The translations under genes and the position numbers were made by a program. From positions 1-64,000 of the forward strand of contig JAFGUD010000339.1 of assembly GCA_016938685.1 (NCBI GenBank): a stretch of DNA of 64,000 bases, read 5' to 3'. This document shows, piece after piece, positions 47,725-58,538 of this stretch. The notes under the pieces are model-generated. The model worked only from the letters and a program-made list of their open reading frames with translations. It had not been told where the DNA came from and made no database searches. Source of the DNA: Bacteroidales bacterium. Lineage in GTDB: Bacteria > Bacteroidota > Bacteroidia > Bacteroidales > JAFGUD01. How positions within the stretch are numbered: the first letter of the stretch is position 1; each line of letters starts with the position of its first letter.

Positions 47725-50682
47725 ATGAGAGCAAAATTTTTAAACTTATTGGGCTTGTTGTTGATTATTTTTTTCACATCAAGTTCTTTGTATGCACAAA
47801 AGACAATTACCGGTAAGGTGGTTGATAATCGGGATATCGGACTTCCCGGTGTTACGATTGTGGAAGTTGGAACTGCTAATGCTACTATTACCGATTTAGA
47901 TGGTAATTATTCTCTGAAAGTTTCAGAAAATGCAGCAGTTTTAGAGTTTAATATGATGGGAATGAAAACTGAAAACGTTGAAATTACATCAGATGTTATT
48001 AATCTTAAAATGACAATTAATGACCAAGAAATTGGAGATGTGGTTGTAATTGGTTACGGAAAAGTTAAAAAAGGTGACGTTACAGGTTCTATTTCTACTT
48101 TAGGCTCCAAAGACTTTATTCAGGGATCTATTTCTTCTCCTCAGGATTTAATTTCAGGTAAAATACCCGGAGTTAGTGTAACTTCTTCTGGAGGTGCACC
48201 AGGTAGTTCTTCTGTTATCAGAATTCGTGGAGGTTCTTCATTATCTGCCAGCAACGACCCATTAATTGTTATTGATGGAATTCCTGTTGAAAATAGTGAT
48301 GTTGCCGGAATGAGAAACCCTTTAAATGTAATTAATCCGGAAGATATTGAATCTTTTACAGTATTAAAAGATGCTTCTGCTACTGCTATTTATGGTTCAA
48401 GAGCTTCAAATGGTGTAATAATCATTACAACCAAAAAATCTCAACAAGGAGCTCCTTTTAAAATTTCTTATACTGTTAATACAGCTATTAGTACTTTGCC
48501 GAATAAATTAGATGTTTTATCAGCTGATGAATACAGAACTCTTATTACTGAAAAGTATGGAGAGGGTTCTATTCAGGCAAATTTACTTGGTACAAGTAAC
48601 ACTGACTGGCAAAATGAAATATATCAAAATGCTTTTAATCAAGAACATAATCTTTCTTTGTCAGGTTCTGTTAAAGTACTTCCTTATAGAGTTTCTTTAT
48701 CTTATACCGATCAAAAAGGGGTTTTAAAAACTGATGGTTTCCAACGTATGAGTGGAGCTATTTTGCTTAATCCGAAACTAATGAATGATCATCTTAATAT
48801 TACTGTTAATGTAAGAGGAACTAATGTGCAAAATCAATTTGCTGATGGTGGAGCAGTTGGAGCCGCAGTTAGATTTGACCCTACTCAGTCTGTGTTAGTT
48901 GACGATCAAACTTTTGGAGGATATTATACTTGGCTTGCTGGCGGAGGAAATCCAATTACTATCGCTACCAAAAATCCGGTTGCTCTTTTAAATCAAAGAG
49001 AAAATATTTCTAATGTTAATAGAATTTTGGCTAGTACTCAACTTGATTATAAATTACATTTCTTGCCTGATTTACATTTTAATGTGAATTTAGCCTTAGA
49101 TCGTTCTGAAAGTAATGGAACTAATATCGTGCCTGATAATGCCTCTTTTGATTGGGATCCATCAGGAGTTACTAGTGGGTATAATTCTGAATACTCGCAG
49201 GTAAAATCTAACGAATTACTTGAAACTTATTTGAATTACTCAAAAGATTTATCTACGTCTGGTACCAGAATTGATGTGATGGGCGGTTATTCTTGGCAAC
49301 ATCTTTATTCTGAGGATCATAATTTTTCAACAAATTATTCTGGTGATGCAGACACAAGTCAGAATGATTATTCTACAGAATATTACTTAATTTCTTTGTA
49401 TGGTCGTTTAAATTTTACGGTAAAAGACAGATATATTTTAACAGCAACCTTACGTGATGATGGTACTTCAAGATTTTCTCCTGAAAATCGTTGGGGACTT
49501 TTTCCATCAGCTGCTTTTGCATGGAAAATAAGTGAAGAGAGTTTTATGAAAAATGTTACTCAAATTTCTGATATGAAATTTAGAATTGGTTATGGGATTA
49601 CCGGACAACAAAATATAGGACAAGGTAATTATCCTTATTTGGCTAGATATACTTACTCTTATCCTAATGCCGCTTATCCTTTTGGTTCTACTTATTATAA
49701 CACACTTAGACCGGAAGCGTATAATTATAATCTAAAATGGGAAGAAACTACAACTTATAATGTTGGTCTTGATTTTGGTTTGTTCAAAAATCGCATTGTT
49801 GGTTCTGTTGACTTATACAAAAGAGTTACAAATGATTTATTGAACGTTATTCCTATTCCTGCCGGTACTAATTTTAACAATACTATATTAAGCAATATTG
49901 GAAGTCTTGAAAATAAGGGGGTAGAGTTTAATTTTAATTTTAGACCGATTGTGAAAACTGATGTTTTTTGGGAAATAGGTTTTAATGTTTCTTATAATAA
50001 AAATGAAATTACCAAATTAACTGTTGTTGAAGATCCTGATTATATTGGTGTTACTACTGGTGGTATATCGGGCGGAATAGGAAATACAGTTCAAATGCAT
50101 AGTGTTGGATACCCTGCTTCTACTTTTTATTTAATGGAGCAAATTTATGATGCTGATGGCAATCCAATCGAAGGAGCTTATGTTGACAGAAATAATGATG
50201 GTGTAGTTAATGACCAAGATAAGTATCTTTCATATAGTCCTAATGCTGATTATTTAATTGGTTTCTCAACACGTTTTAATTATAAAAATATTGATTTAAG
50301 TATGTCTGCCAGAGGAAGTATCGGTAATTTTGTCTATGATAATATTAGTTCTGTTAACGGGCTTTCTATTGATATGTATAATTCAGCCGGTTATCTAAAT
50401 AATGTAACAAATGCGATAACAGATCCAGGTTTTAACGATTATCAGTTAATGTCTGATTATTATGTGAAAGATGCTTCTTTTTTAAGAATGGATAATATCA
50501 GTTTAGGGTATTCTAAAAAATTATTTAACGAAAAATTAAAGTTTAGAATTGCTACTTCTGTACAAAATGTATTTGTCATTTCTAAATATAATGGTTTGGA
50601 TCCTGAAATTTATGGAGGAATTGATAATAATATGTATCCTCGTCCAAGAATTTTTTCAGTTAACTTAAATATAGAGTTCTAA
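47725..50682 (+). CDS. susC: SusC/RagA-family TonB-linked outer membrane protein
   Basis: Signal peptide, carboxypeptidase-like domain, plug (GDVTGSISTLGSKDF...ISGKIPGVSVTSSGGAPGSSSVIRIRGGSSLSASNDPLIVIDGIPV), beta-barrel. Confidence 0.94.
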   Translation: MRAKFLNLLGLLLIIFFTSSSLYAQKTITGKVVDNRDIGLPGVTIVEVGTANATITDLDGNYSLKVSENAAVLEFNMMGMKTENVEITSDVINLKMTINDQEIGDVVVIGYGKVKKGDVTGSISTLGSKDFIQGSISSPQDLISGKIPGVSVTSSGGAPGSSSVIRIRGGSSLSASNDPLIVIDGIPVENSDVAGMRNPLNVINPEDIESFTVLKDASATAIYGSRASNGVIIITTKKSQQGAPFKISYTVNTAISTLPNKLDVLSADEYRTLITEKYGEGSIQANLLGTSNTDWQNEIYQNAFNQEHNLSLSGSVKVLPYRVSLSYTDQKGVLKTDGFQRMSGAILLNPKLMNDHLNITVNVRGTNVQNQFADGGAVGAAVRFDPTQSVLVDDQTFGGYYTWLAGGGNPITIATKNPVALLNQRENISNVNRILASTQLDYKLHFLPDLHFNVNLALDRSESNGTNIVPDNASFDWDPSGVTSGYNSEYSQVKSNELLETYLNYSKDLSTSGTRIDVMGGYSWQHLYSEDHNFSTNYSGDADTSQNDYSTEYYLISLYGRLNFTVKDRYILTATLRDDGTSRFSPENRWGLFPSAAFAWKISEESFMKNVTQISDMKFRIGYGITGQQNIGQGNYPYLARYTYSYPNAAYPFGSTYYNTLRPEAYNYNLKWEETTTYNVGLDFGLFKNRIVGSVDLYKRVTNDLLNVIPIPAGTNFNNTILSNIGSLENKGVEFNFNFRPIVKTDVFWEIGFNVSYNKNEITKLTVVEDPDYIGVTTGGISGGIGNTVQMHSVGYPASTFYLMEQIYDADGNPIEGAYVDRNNDGVVNDQDKYLSYSPNADYLIGFSTRFNYKNIDLSMSARGSIGNFVYDNISSVNGLSIDMYNSAGYLNNVTNAITDPGFNDYQLMSDYYVKDASFLRMDNISLGYSKKLFNEKLKFRIATSVQNVFVISKYNGLDPEIYGGIDNNMYPRPRIFSVNLNIEF

Positions 50683-50699
50683 TTTTAAAATTTTATAAA

Positions 50700-52310
50700 A
50701 TGAAAATAAAAAATTATATCATATTACTAGCTTTGATGGTTACTTTGTTCTCTTCTTGTTTCAAAGATTTGAATACTGTTCCTCTTGATGAAGATGAAGT
50801 AACATCTGCAAATCTGTTTAATAATTTACTTGATTATAAACAGTTTTTAGCCAAAACTTATGCCGGATTGTCTTTAACAGGTCAGGAAGGACCGGCAGGA
50901 CATCCAGATATCAACGTTTCTGACGAAGGTTTTTCTTCTTATTTAAGACAATATTGGGTGCATCAGGAAATTCCTACTGACGAAGCAATTGTTGCTTGGA
51001 CAGATCCGGGGCTTCCTCAATACAATTTTCAAGAATGGACTTCTTCGAGTGATTTTGCTGAAATGATGTATTACAGAATATTCTATCAAATAACTTTGTG
51101 TAATGAATTTATTCGTAATGCCAGTGATGAAAAATTAAGCGAAAAAGATTTATCTGACGCTGACATTGCTGAAATAAAAATTTATAGAGATGAAGCTCGT
51201 TTATTAAGAGCTTTAAGTTATTGGCATGCACTTGACTTATTCGGTAGTGTTCCTTTTGTTACAGAAGAAGATGATTTAGGAGCATTTTTGCCTCAACAAA
51301 TAACTAAAAAGGATCTTTTTGATTATATTGAATCCGAACTTATAGATATTGAATCTGGACTTGTTGATGCTCGTCAAAATGAATACGGAAGAATGGACAA
51401 AGCTTCGGCTTGGATGCTTTTGGCAAAATTATATCTGAATGCTATTGTTTATACAGGCGAAACTAAGAATACTGAATGTATTACTTATTGTAATAAAATA
51501 ATTGAAGCTGGATACACATTAGATGACCGTTATCAAAATTTGTTTTGGTTAGGAAATGAAACTAGTTCTGAAATCATTTTTGCAATCCCAATGGACGGAA
51601 TAAATTCTAAAACTTATGGTGGAACAACTTTTATAATTCACGCCGGAACAGGTGGTAGTATGAATGATATTGCTCCTAGCGTATTAGGAATTGATGGTGG
51701 CTGGGGAGGTCATAGAGTTACCCCACAATTTGTTGGTTTGTTTTCTGATATTACAGGTGCAACTGACACAAGAGCTATGTTTTATACTGACGGACAAACA
51801 TTAGAGGTTGATGACTATTCTCAATTTTCTAATGGTTATGCTATTGATAAATTTAGAAATTCCTGGATTAGTGAAGATGGTAATGATACAATACTTGGTT
51901 CTAATCAAACTTTTGTTGATACTGATTTTCCGTTATTTAGACTTGCTGATGTCTATCTTATGTACGCAGAAGCAACTTTAAGAGGCGGAACTGGTGGTGA
52001 TGTTACTACTGCTTTAGGATATGTTAATGATTTAAGAGAGAGAGCATATAATGATGAGTCTGGTAATATTACTGAAGGTCAGTTAACCTTAGATTTTATT
52101 CTTGATGAAAGAGGTAGAGAATTATATTGGGAAGCTCAAAGAAGAACTGATTTGATTCGTTATGATAAATTTACCGGCACTAATTATCTATGGGCATGGA
52201 AAGGTGGTGTTCAAGCAGGTGCTTTTACAGATGCTAAGTACAATGTTTATCCTATTCCTGCTGCTGAAATAAATGCTAATCCAAATCTTCATCAAAATCA
52301 GGATTATTAG
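50700..52310 (+). CDS. susD: SusD/RagB-family nutrient-binding lipoprotein
   Basis: Lipobox LFSSCFKD; EARLLRALSYWHALDLFGSVPF; directly after susC. Confidence 0.92.
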   Translation: MKIKNYIILLALMVTLFSSCFKDLNTVPLDEDEVTSANLFNNLLDYKQFLAKTYAGLSLTGQEGPAGHPDINVSDEGFSSYLRQYWVHQEIPTDEAIVAWTDPGLPQYNFQEWTSSSDFAEMMYYRIFYQITLCNEFIRNASDEKLSEKDLSDADIAEIKIYRDEARLLRALSYWHALDLFGSVPFVTEEDDLGAFLPQQITKKDLFDYIESELIDIESGLVDARQNEYGRMDKASAWMLLAKLYLNAIVYTGETKNTECITYCNKIIEAGYTLDDRYQNLFWLGNETSSEIIFAIPMDGINSKTYGGTTFIIHAGTGGSMNDIAPSVLGIDGGWGGHRVTPQFVGLFSDITGATDTRAMFYTDGQTLEVDDYSQFSNGYAIDKFRNSWISEDGNDTILGSNQTFVDTDFPLFRLADVYLMYAEATLRGGTGGDVTTALGYVNDLRERAYNDESGNITEGQLTLDFILDERGRELYWEAQRRTDLIRYDKFTGTNYLWAWKGGVQAGAFTDAKYNVYPIPAAEINANPNLHQNQDY

Positions 52311-52353
52311 AGTGTGAAATATTAAGGTGTAATCTTTAAAAATTAAATAAATT

Positions 52354-53451
52354 ATGAAAAATAATCTAATAATAGTAGTTTTAGTCGCGTTGTTTTTTGT
52401 TTATTCCTGCGATAAAAAGGAATTAGGACCGACATTAGAACTAATAAATGCTCCGGTTTTGCTTGAGCCGGAAAACACTACATTTACATTAAGCAATGAT
52501 ATAGCAAAAGATACTATTTTAACTTTGAAATGGCAAAAAGCTGTATATAATGTTCCTACTGAAATTACTTATGATGTGGAGATGGCTGAAGCCGGAACTA
52601 ATTTTGCAAATCCTATTGCTATTGTTTCTGGAATTTCTGATGATTCTGTTGGAATTACTGCTTTTACATTAAATAAGTTTATGACTGTCGATTTACAATT
52701 GGCTGTTGGTGAAGAATGCCAAGTTGAATTTCGAGTAAATTCTTTTGTTGGAGAAAGTGACGCTTCTCTATCAAATGCTGTTGGTATTTCTGCTGTTACT
52801 TTTGATCCTCCATATACTCCTCTTACTTTTACAATAATGTCAGGTGATACTGAAATTAAAGTTTTGAATTTGTTGGATGATTTTGTAGGAGATGCTACTT
52901 TAGATGTAGATCAGAAAGGTATGTATGAGGGATACGTTTGGCTAACTGCTGATAATTTATCAATAACTTTTCTTGGAGGACAAGATTTGGTTTTAAACAG
53001 AGATCCAAAAACATTAGGATCTGATAGCAGTAAGATTGTTGGTCAAGTTACTACTCATTTTTTATCTGAAACTGCAGTTGACCCTATTACAGTTGATTCT
53101 GTTGGTTATTACAGATTTAAAATTGACATGAATGAGTCAACTGTTGAGGTTATGGGTGTAGCTTGGGGTGTTATTGGTTCGGGTATTGAGCCTTTTGATT
53201 GGTCAACTAGTATTGTAATGGACTATTCAATTGATGATGATATCTGGTCGGTTGAGGTTACTACACATGATGGAGAGTTTAAGTTTAGACCAAACCAAAC
53301 TTGGGATCCATTAAACTATGGTGATCAAAATAATGATGGTACACTTAATGAATATGGAACTAATATTCCAATTGAAGCAGGAACTAAGTTTATAACATTG
53401 AAACTTAGCGAGTTTCCTTATGAATTTAGTGTCCAAAACGCAAAAAAATAG
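52354..53451 (+). CDS. SusE/SusF-like glycan-binding lipoprotein
   Basis: Lipobox VYSCDKKE; APVLLEPENTTFTLS SusE-type N-terminus; C-terminal starch-binding-like domains; position after susD. Confidence 0.82.
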   Translation: MKNNLIIVVLVALFFVYSCDKKELGPTLELINAPVLLEPENTTFTLSNDIAKDTILTLKWQKAVYNVPTEITYDVEMAEAGTNFANPIAIVSGISDDSVGITAFTLNKFMTVDLQLAVGEECQVEFRVNSFVGESDASLSNAVGISAVTFDPPYTPLTFTIMSGDTEIKVLNLLDDFVGDATLDVDQKGMYEGYVWLTADNLSITFLGGQDLVLNRDPKTLGSDSSKIVGQVTTHFLSETAVDPITVDSVGYYRFKIDMNESTVEVMGVAWGVIGSGIEPFDWSTSIVMDYSIDDDIWSVEVTTHDGEFKFRPNQTWDPLNYGDQNNDGTLNEYGTNIPIEAGTKFITLKLSEFPYEFSVQNAKK

Positions 53452-53471
53452 GATTCATGGTTTAGGTGAAG

Positions 53472-53500
53472 ATAGCCTCTAAGGAGGCTATTTTCTTTTA
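53472..53500 (+). terminator. Terminator after susCDE
   Basis: GATAGCCTCTAAGGAGGCTATTTTCTTTT hairpin. Confidence 0.75.
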
Positions 53501-53581
53501 TAAATCGAATGAATTATCTGATATATATTACTTTTTTGTTTTATAAAACTAACTCGCACAAGTTTAATTTAATTTTTAAAT

Positions 53582-55897
53582 ATGATTGACTTTATTAAAC
53601 ATCATCCTTGGCAAATTATTGAAGAGGGATTTAATCCTGAAAATCAGGAAGCTGCCGAAAGTATTTTTAGTCTTGGAAATGGGAAAATGGGACATCGCGC
53701 CAATTTTGAGGAATATTACACAGGAAAATCAATGCAAGGCACATATATTTCCGGTATTTATTATCCTGATAAAACGGTTGTAGGTTGGTGGAAAAATGGC
53801 TATCCCGAGTATTTTGCCAAAATCCTGAATGCTCCTGATTGGCGTGGAATAAAAATTTCCATTGGTAAACAGAAACTCGATTTGTTTACATGCAAAATAT
53901 CTGATTTTAAACGTGTTCTGGATATGAAACACGGTTATTTGCAGAAAACATTTATTGCTGAATTTCCTGATGGAAAAAAAATCGCTGTTGAATCTGTGCG
54001 GTTTTTGAGTATTGTTCAGGATGAACTTGGGGTGATAAAATATGCCGTTACTCCTCTTAATTTTTCGGGAGAAATTGATGTTTTAACGGATATTGATGCT
54101 GATGTAAAAAACAAAGATGCCAATTATGGCGAAAAATTTTGGGTGGAGGTTGAAAAAAACTATTTGCCTTATCCTTATATTATTACTGAAACCAAAAAAA
54201 CATTTTTTCAGCTTTGTAACGCGATAAATGTTGTTTTTGAAACTAATGGAGATGCTTTTGAACCGTCAACGTTTAAAAGTTTTGAACGTGAAAAATATAT
54301 TGGTCAAAAATATCGTATCAATGTTGTTGAAAATCAAACAACTACTATTTACAAGTATGCTGCAATTACAAGTTCATTAAATTACACAAAGGAAAATCTT
54401 GTTGAACCTGCTCTTACTATTCTTGAAAATGCTGAAAATATTGGCTTCGACGGGCTTTTTGATGAACATAAAAACGCATGGGAACAAAAATGGCTTGAAA
54501 GTGACATAGTTATTGAAGATGATGTAGCAGCTCAACAGGCTATAAGATTTAATATTTTTCAGCTTAATCAAACTTATTCCGGTAAAGACGAACGTCTTAA
54601 TATTGGACCAAAAGGTTTTACAGGTGAAAAATATGGTGGTGTAACTTATTGGGATACAGAGGCTTACTGTGTGCCTTTTTATTTGAGCACAGCTGAAGAA
54701 AATGTTGCTAAAAATTTATTAAAATATAGGTTTAAACATTTGCCTAAAGCAATTGAAAATGCACAAAAATTAGGTTTCAAAAACGGTGCGGCTCTTTACC
54801 CAATGGTAACTATAAACGGCGAAGAATGCCATAATGAATGGGAAATTACTTTTGAAGAAATTCATAGAAATGGTGCAATTGCTTTTGCAATTTTTAATTA
54901 CATTAGATATTCTAACGATACTGAATATCTCTCAAAATTCGGACTTGAGGTTTTAATTGCTATTTCTCGTTTTTGGGCACAACGTGTTAATTTTTCCGAG
55001 CAAAAACAAAAATTTGTGATGCTTGGTGTTACAGGACCAAATGAATACGAGAATAATGTAAATAATAACTGGTACACATTAAAAATGGCTAGTTGGACAT
55101 TAAAATACACGATTGAATCTTTGGGATTTGTTAAGAAAAATCATTCTGTAGATTTGAAAAGAATTATTGAAAAAACTAATTTTAATGAAATTGATGAAGT
55201 TGGGCAATGGGAAAAAATTATTGATAATATGTATTTCCCGTTTGATGAAAAGCGCAATGTTTTTCTTCAACAGGATGGATTTTTAGATAAAGAACTTATT
55301 TTGGCGGAAAATATTAATCCTAAAGAAAAACCTATAAATCAACACTGGTCTTGGGACAGAATTTTACGTTCTTGTTTTATAAAACAAGCTGATGTTTTGC
55401 AGGGAATGTTCTTTCTTGAAGATGAATTTGATACTGAAACTATAAAACGACATTTTGATTTTTATGAGCCAATGACTGTTCATGAATCTTCTTTGTCGGC
55501 TAGCGTACATTCTGTTTTGGCTTCTAAAATTGGGGAAGAAAAAAAGGCTTATGAATTGTACTTAAGAACTGCCAGACTTGACTTGGACGATTACAATAAT
55601 GAAGTTGCCGAAGGTTTGCATATTACAAGCATGGCAGGAACTTGGATTAGTTTTGTTTATGGTTTTGGAGGACTTAGAATTAAGGACGGAAAAATTTCTT
55701 TTGCTCCATTTTTGCCAAATAACTGGAAAATAATTACTTTTAATGTGTTGTTTCGAGGAGTGCGTTTGAAAGTTCAAGTTGTTAAAAATGAGATTGCTAT
55801 AAGTAATTTATCAGATGTTGACGCAGAAGTGTTGGTTTATGATTCAGATTTTATTGTTCATGCCAATGATGATATTGTGATTGTTAGAAATTTTTAG
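53582..55897 (+). CDS. GH65 glycoside phosphorylase, probable maltose phosphorylase
   Basis: FSLGNGKMGHRANFEE; YGGVTYWDTEAYCVPFYL; GVTGPNEYENNVNNNWYT; QHWSWDRILRSCFIKQADVLQ. Confidence 0.88.
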   Translation: MIDFIKHHPWQIIEEGFNPENQEAAESIFSLGNGKMGHRANFEEYYTGKSMQGTYISGIYYPDKTVVGWWKNGYPEYFAKILNAPDWRGIKISIGKQKLDLFTCKISDFKRVLDMKHGYLQKTFIAEFPDGKKIAVESVRFLSIVQDELGVIKYAVTPLNFSGEIDVLTDIDADVKNKDANYGEKFWVEVEKNYLPYPYIITETKKTFFQLCNAINVVFETNGDAFEPSTFKSFEREKYIGQKYRINVVENQTTTIYKYAAITSSLNYTKENLVEPALTILENAENIGFDGLFDEHKNAWEQKWLESDIVIEDDVAAQQAIRFNIFQLNQTYSGKDERLNIGPKGFTGEKYGGVTYWDTEAYCVPFYLSTAEENVAKNLLKYRFKHLPKAIENAQKLGFKNGAALYPMVTINGEECHNEWEITFEEIHRNGAIAFAIFNYIRYSNDTEYLSKFGLEVLIAISRFWAQRVNFSEQKQKFVMLGVTGPNEYENNVNNNWYTLKMASWTLKYTIESLGFVKKNHSVDLKRIIEKTNFNEIDEVGQWEKIIDNMYFPFDEKRNVFLQQDGFLDKELILAENINPKEKPINQHWSWDRILRSCFIKQADVLQGMFFLEDEFDTETIKRHFDFYEPMTVHESSLSASVHSVLASKIGEEKKAYELYLRTARLDLDDYNNEVAEGLHITSMAGTWISFVYGFGGLRIKDGKISFAPFLPNNWKIITFNVLFRGVRLKVQVVKNEIAISNLSDVDAEVLVYDSDFIVHANDDIVIVRNF

Positions 55898-55982
55898 AAT
55901 TTACATAAGGTTTTAATTAATAAAAAACACGATGCAAATTATTTTCTCGGCTAGGATGCCCAGATTATTGCTCTAATTTAAA

Positions 55983-58376
55983 ATGTTAAACAAAATGAAA
56001 AAAATAATAATGTTTTTATACATTCTTTCGTTGTTTGCAGTTTCCTGTAAATATCCGGCTTCTGATAAGTTGCAGATTCCTGAAAAAAGTGAAATATTCG
56101 GATTAGCTTCGATTGTTAACCTGAATGTTGAACAAACAGTTATTTCAATGTTCGATTTTTTTGCCGAACCTGTAATAATTGACAGTGTTCGTGTTAATAA
56201 AAATCTTGATTTTAAATTGTCTGATGATAAATCTCAATTAACTTTAGATGTGATGTCTGATAGTCTTCCTAAATTGAGTGTAATGACTATTTACGCAGAT
56301 GGTTACGGTTATTCTATTTTATTGAAAAAATCAAATAAAACTATGCAAGAACTTATTTTCGACCCAAAAGGAAAGGAATACGAAACTGTTTACATGAAAG
56401 GCGAAATGAATGCTTGGAATTATCTCGCTAATCAGCTTGAATTTGACGGAAAAAAATGGAGAACTTATGTAGAAGTAGAACCCGGAAATTATCAATATTT
56501 ATTTGTTGTCGATGGCGTTGAAACTCTGGATAGAAAAAATAAAGACAGTATAAGTAACGGAATGGGTGCTTATAATTCTGTGCTAAATGTTGGCAAAAAC
56601 ACAGATGCAGATAAACCGTATTTATATACAATTTCTTTTACTGATGAAAATTTGACTTTTGGAATAGAAAATAAGGCAAAAGAAGTTATAGTGTTTTATC
56701 AAAATCATAAATTACCCGACAATTTTGTTGTTAAAACTGGCAATGAATATACTGTTTCTATACCCAAAGAGGCAAAAAAACTTGATAGAAGTTACATTCG
56801 TGTTTGGTCTTACAACAAATCAGGGGTTTCAAATGATTTATACATTCCTTTGACCAAGGGAAAAGTTGTAGATGATGCTACAGAATTAAATCGTTCGGAT
56901 TATGAATCAGCTGTAATGTATAATGTTTTTATTGACCGTTTTTATGATGGTGACGAAACAAATAATCGTCCTTTGAATAGCAAAGAAGTGCTTCCGCAGG
57001 CTGATTTTCACGGTGGAGATATTGCAGGAATTATTGATAAAATAAATGACGGCTATTTTGAAAAATTGGGCGTTAATACTCTTTGGATTTCACCAATTGT
57101 GAAAAACGTTGAAGGTGCTTATGGTCAATGGCCAAAACCTGAAACAAAATTTTCTGCTTATCATGGCTATTGGCCCATGTCATTTACTCAAATTGATGAT
57201 AGATTTGGCACGCATGATGAATTTAAAGAGCTGGTAGAACTTGCACACGAACATAATTTAAACGTAATTCTTGACTTTGTGGCTCACCATGTTCACGAAG
57301 AAAATCCAATTTATAAACAACATCCTGATTGGGCTACTGATTTATATTTGCCCGACGGAACACTTAATACAGAACGTTGGGATGACCATCGACTTACAAC
57401 TTGGTTTGATGTTTTTTTACCCACGTTGGATAATTCTAAACCTGAAGTTTATAATATGGTCTCTGATTCTGCTTTGTATTGGATTACAGAATTTGGAATT
57501 GATGGATTTCGCCATGATGCAGCCAAACATGTTCCTCTTGTTTTTTGGAGCGAATTGACCAAAAAAGTTAAAAATCAAGTTGCTATTCCTCAAAATAGAA
57601 AAATTTATCAAATTGGTGAAACTTACGGCTCGCCTGAACTTATTGGTAGTTATGTAAATTCAGGAATGCTTGATGCTCAGTTTGATTTCAATTTATATGA
57701 TGCTGTTTCTACTGCTATTTCTGTTGATAATAGTTTCAAAAATGTTGAAGTTACTCTCAATAAAAGCTTTAAATATTATGGTTATCATAATTTAATGGGA
57801 AATATTACCGGAAATCAGGATAGAGGTCGTTTTATTTCTTATGCTACCGGAACTTTAAAATATGATGAAGATGCTAAACTTGCAGGTTGGACTCGTGATA
57901 TTATTGTTGGGTCGCCTGTTGGTTACGATAAAATGGCAATGTTGATTACGTTTATTAACACCGTTCCCGGAATACCGGTTATTTATTATGGTGATGAAAT
58001 TGGAATACCAGGAGGAAATGACCCGGATAATCGCAGAATGATGAGATTTGATGATTTAGACGATAATGAACACGTTTTGAAAGATAATACAGCAGAATTG
58101 ATTAAACTTCGTCGTAGTTCAATGCCTCTGATGTTTGGTGATTTTAAATTTATTCAGGTTACTGATGATATAATGATTTACCAAAGAACTTATTTCGGAC
58201 AAATTGCAATTATTGTATTTAATAAATCGGATAAAGAAGAGGTAATAATTTTCGATTTAGACCCAAAATATGATTATACTGATTTGAAATCAAATTTTGC
58301 TTGTTGTTTTTCAATTAGCAAAGGTCAATTACAAATCACTCTTGAACCGGAGTCTTTTGAAGTATTCACAAACTAA
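55983..58376 (+). CDS. GH13 alpha-amylase-family lipoprotein with N-terminal accessory domains
   Basis: Lipobox AVSCKYP; MKGEMNAWN...VEPGNYQYLFVVDG CBM48-like; LNVILDFVAHHVH, GIDGFRHDAAKHVP, IYQIGETYGS. Confidence 0.88.
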   Translation: MLNKMKKIIMFLYILSLFAVSCKYPASDKLQIPEKSEIFGLASIVNLNVEQTVISMFDFFAEPVIIDSVRVNKNLDFKLSDDKSQLTLDVMSDSLPKLSVMTIYADGYGYSILLKKSNKTMQELIFDPKGKEYETVYMKGEMNAWNYLANQLEFDGKKWRTYVEVEPGNYQYLFVVDGVETLDRKNKDSISNGMGAYNSVLNVGKNTDADKPYLYTISFTDENLTFGIENKAKEVIVFYQNHKLPDNFVVKTGNEYTVSIPKEAKKLDRSYIRVWSYNKSGVSNDLYIPLTKGKVVDDATELNRSDYESAVMYNVFIDRFYDGDETNNRPLNSKEVLPQADFHGGDIAGIIDKINDGYFEKLGVNTLWISPIVKNVEGAYGQWPKPETKFSAYHGYWPMSFTQIDDRFGTHDEFKELVELAHEHNLNVILDFVAHHVHEENPIYKQHPDWATDLYLPDGTLNTERWDDHRLTTWFDVFLPTLDNSKPEVYNMVSDSALYWITEFGIDGFRHDAAKHVPLVFWSELTKKVKNQVAIPQNRKIYQIGETYGSPELIGSYVNSGMLDAQFDFNLYDAVSTAISVDNSFKNVEVTLNKSFKYYGYHNLMGNITGNQDRGRFISYATGTLKYDEDAKLAGWTRDIIVGSPVGYDKMAMLITFINTVPGIPVIYYGDEIGIPGGNDPDNRRMMRFDDLDDNEHVLKDNTAELIKLRRSSMPLMFGDFKFIQVTDDIMIYQRTYFGQIAIIVFNKSDKEEVIIFDLDPKYDYTDLKSNFACCFSISKGQLQITLEPESFEVFTN

Positions 58377-58393
58377 AACAGTTTACCAGTTGT

Positions 58394-58517
58394 CGAGTTA
58401 ACCAGTAATCGAGTTAACCAGTAATCGAGTTAACCAGTAATCGAGTTAACCAGTTCTAACAACTCGACAACTCGACAACTCGACAACTCGACAAACTCAA
58501 TAACTCGACAACTTAAC
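58394..58517. repeat. Compound tandem repeat array between two amylase genes
   Basis: Four 16-nt units (CGAGTTAACCAGTAAT x3 plus variant) followed by four perfect AACTCGAC octamers and degenerate copies. Confidence 0.92.
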
Positions 58518-58538
58518 AAACTTTTAAAACTTAATTAT

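Noticed and set aside
58394-58517. Possible CRISPR array
   Set aside because: Units are directly contiguous without unique spacers, and no cas genes are present.
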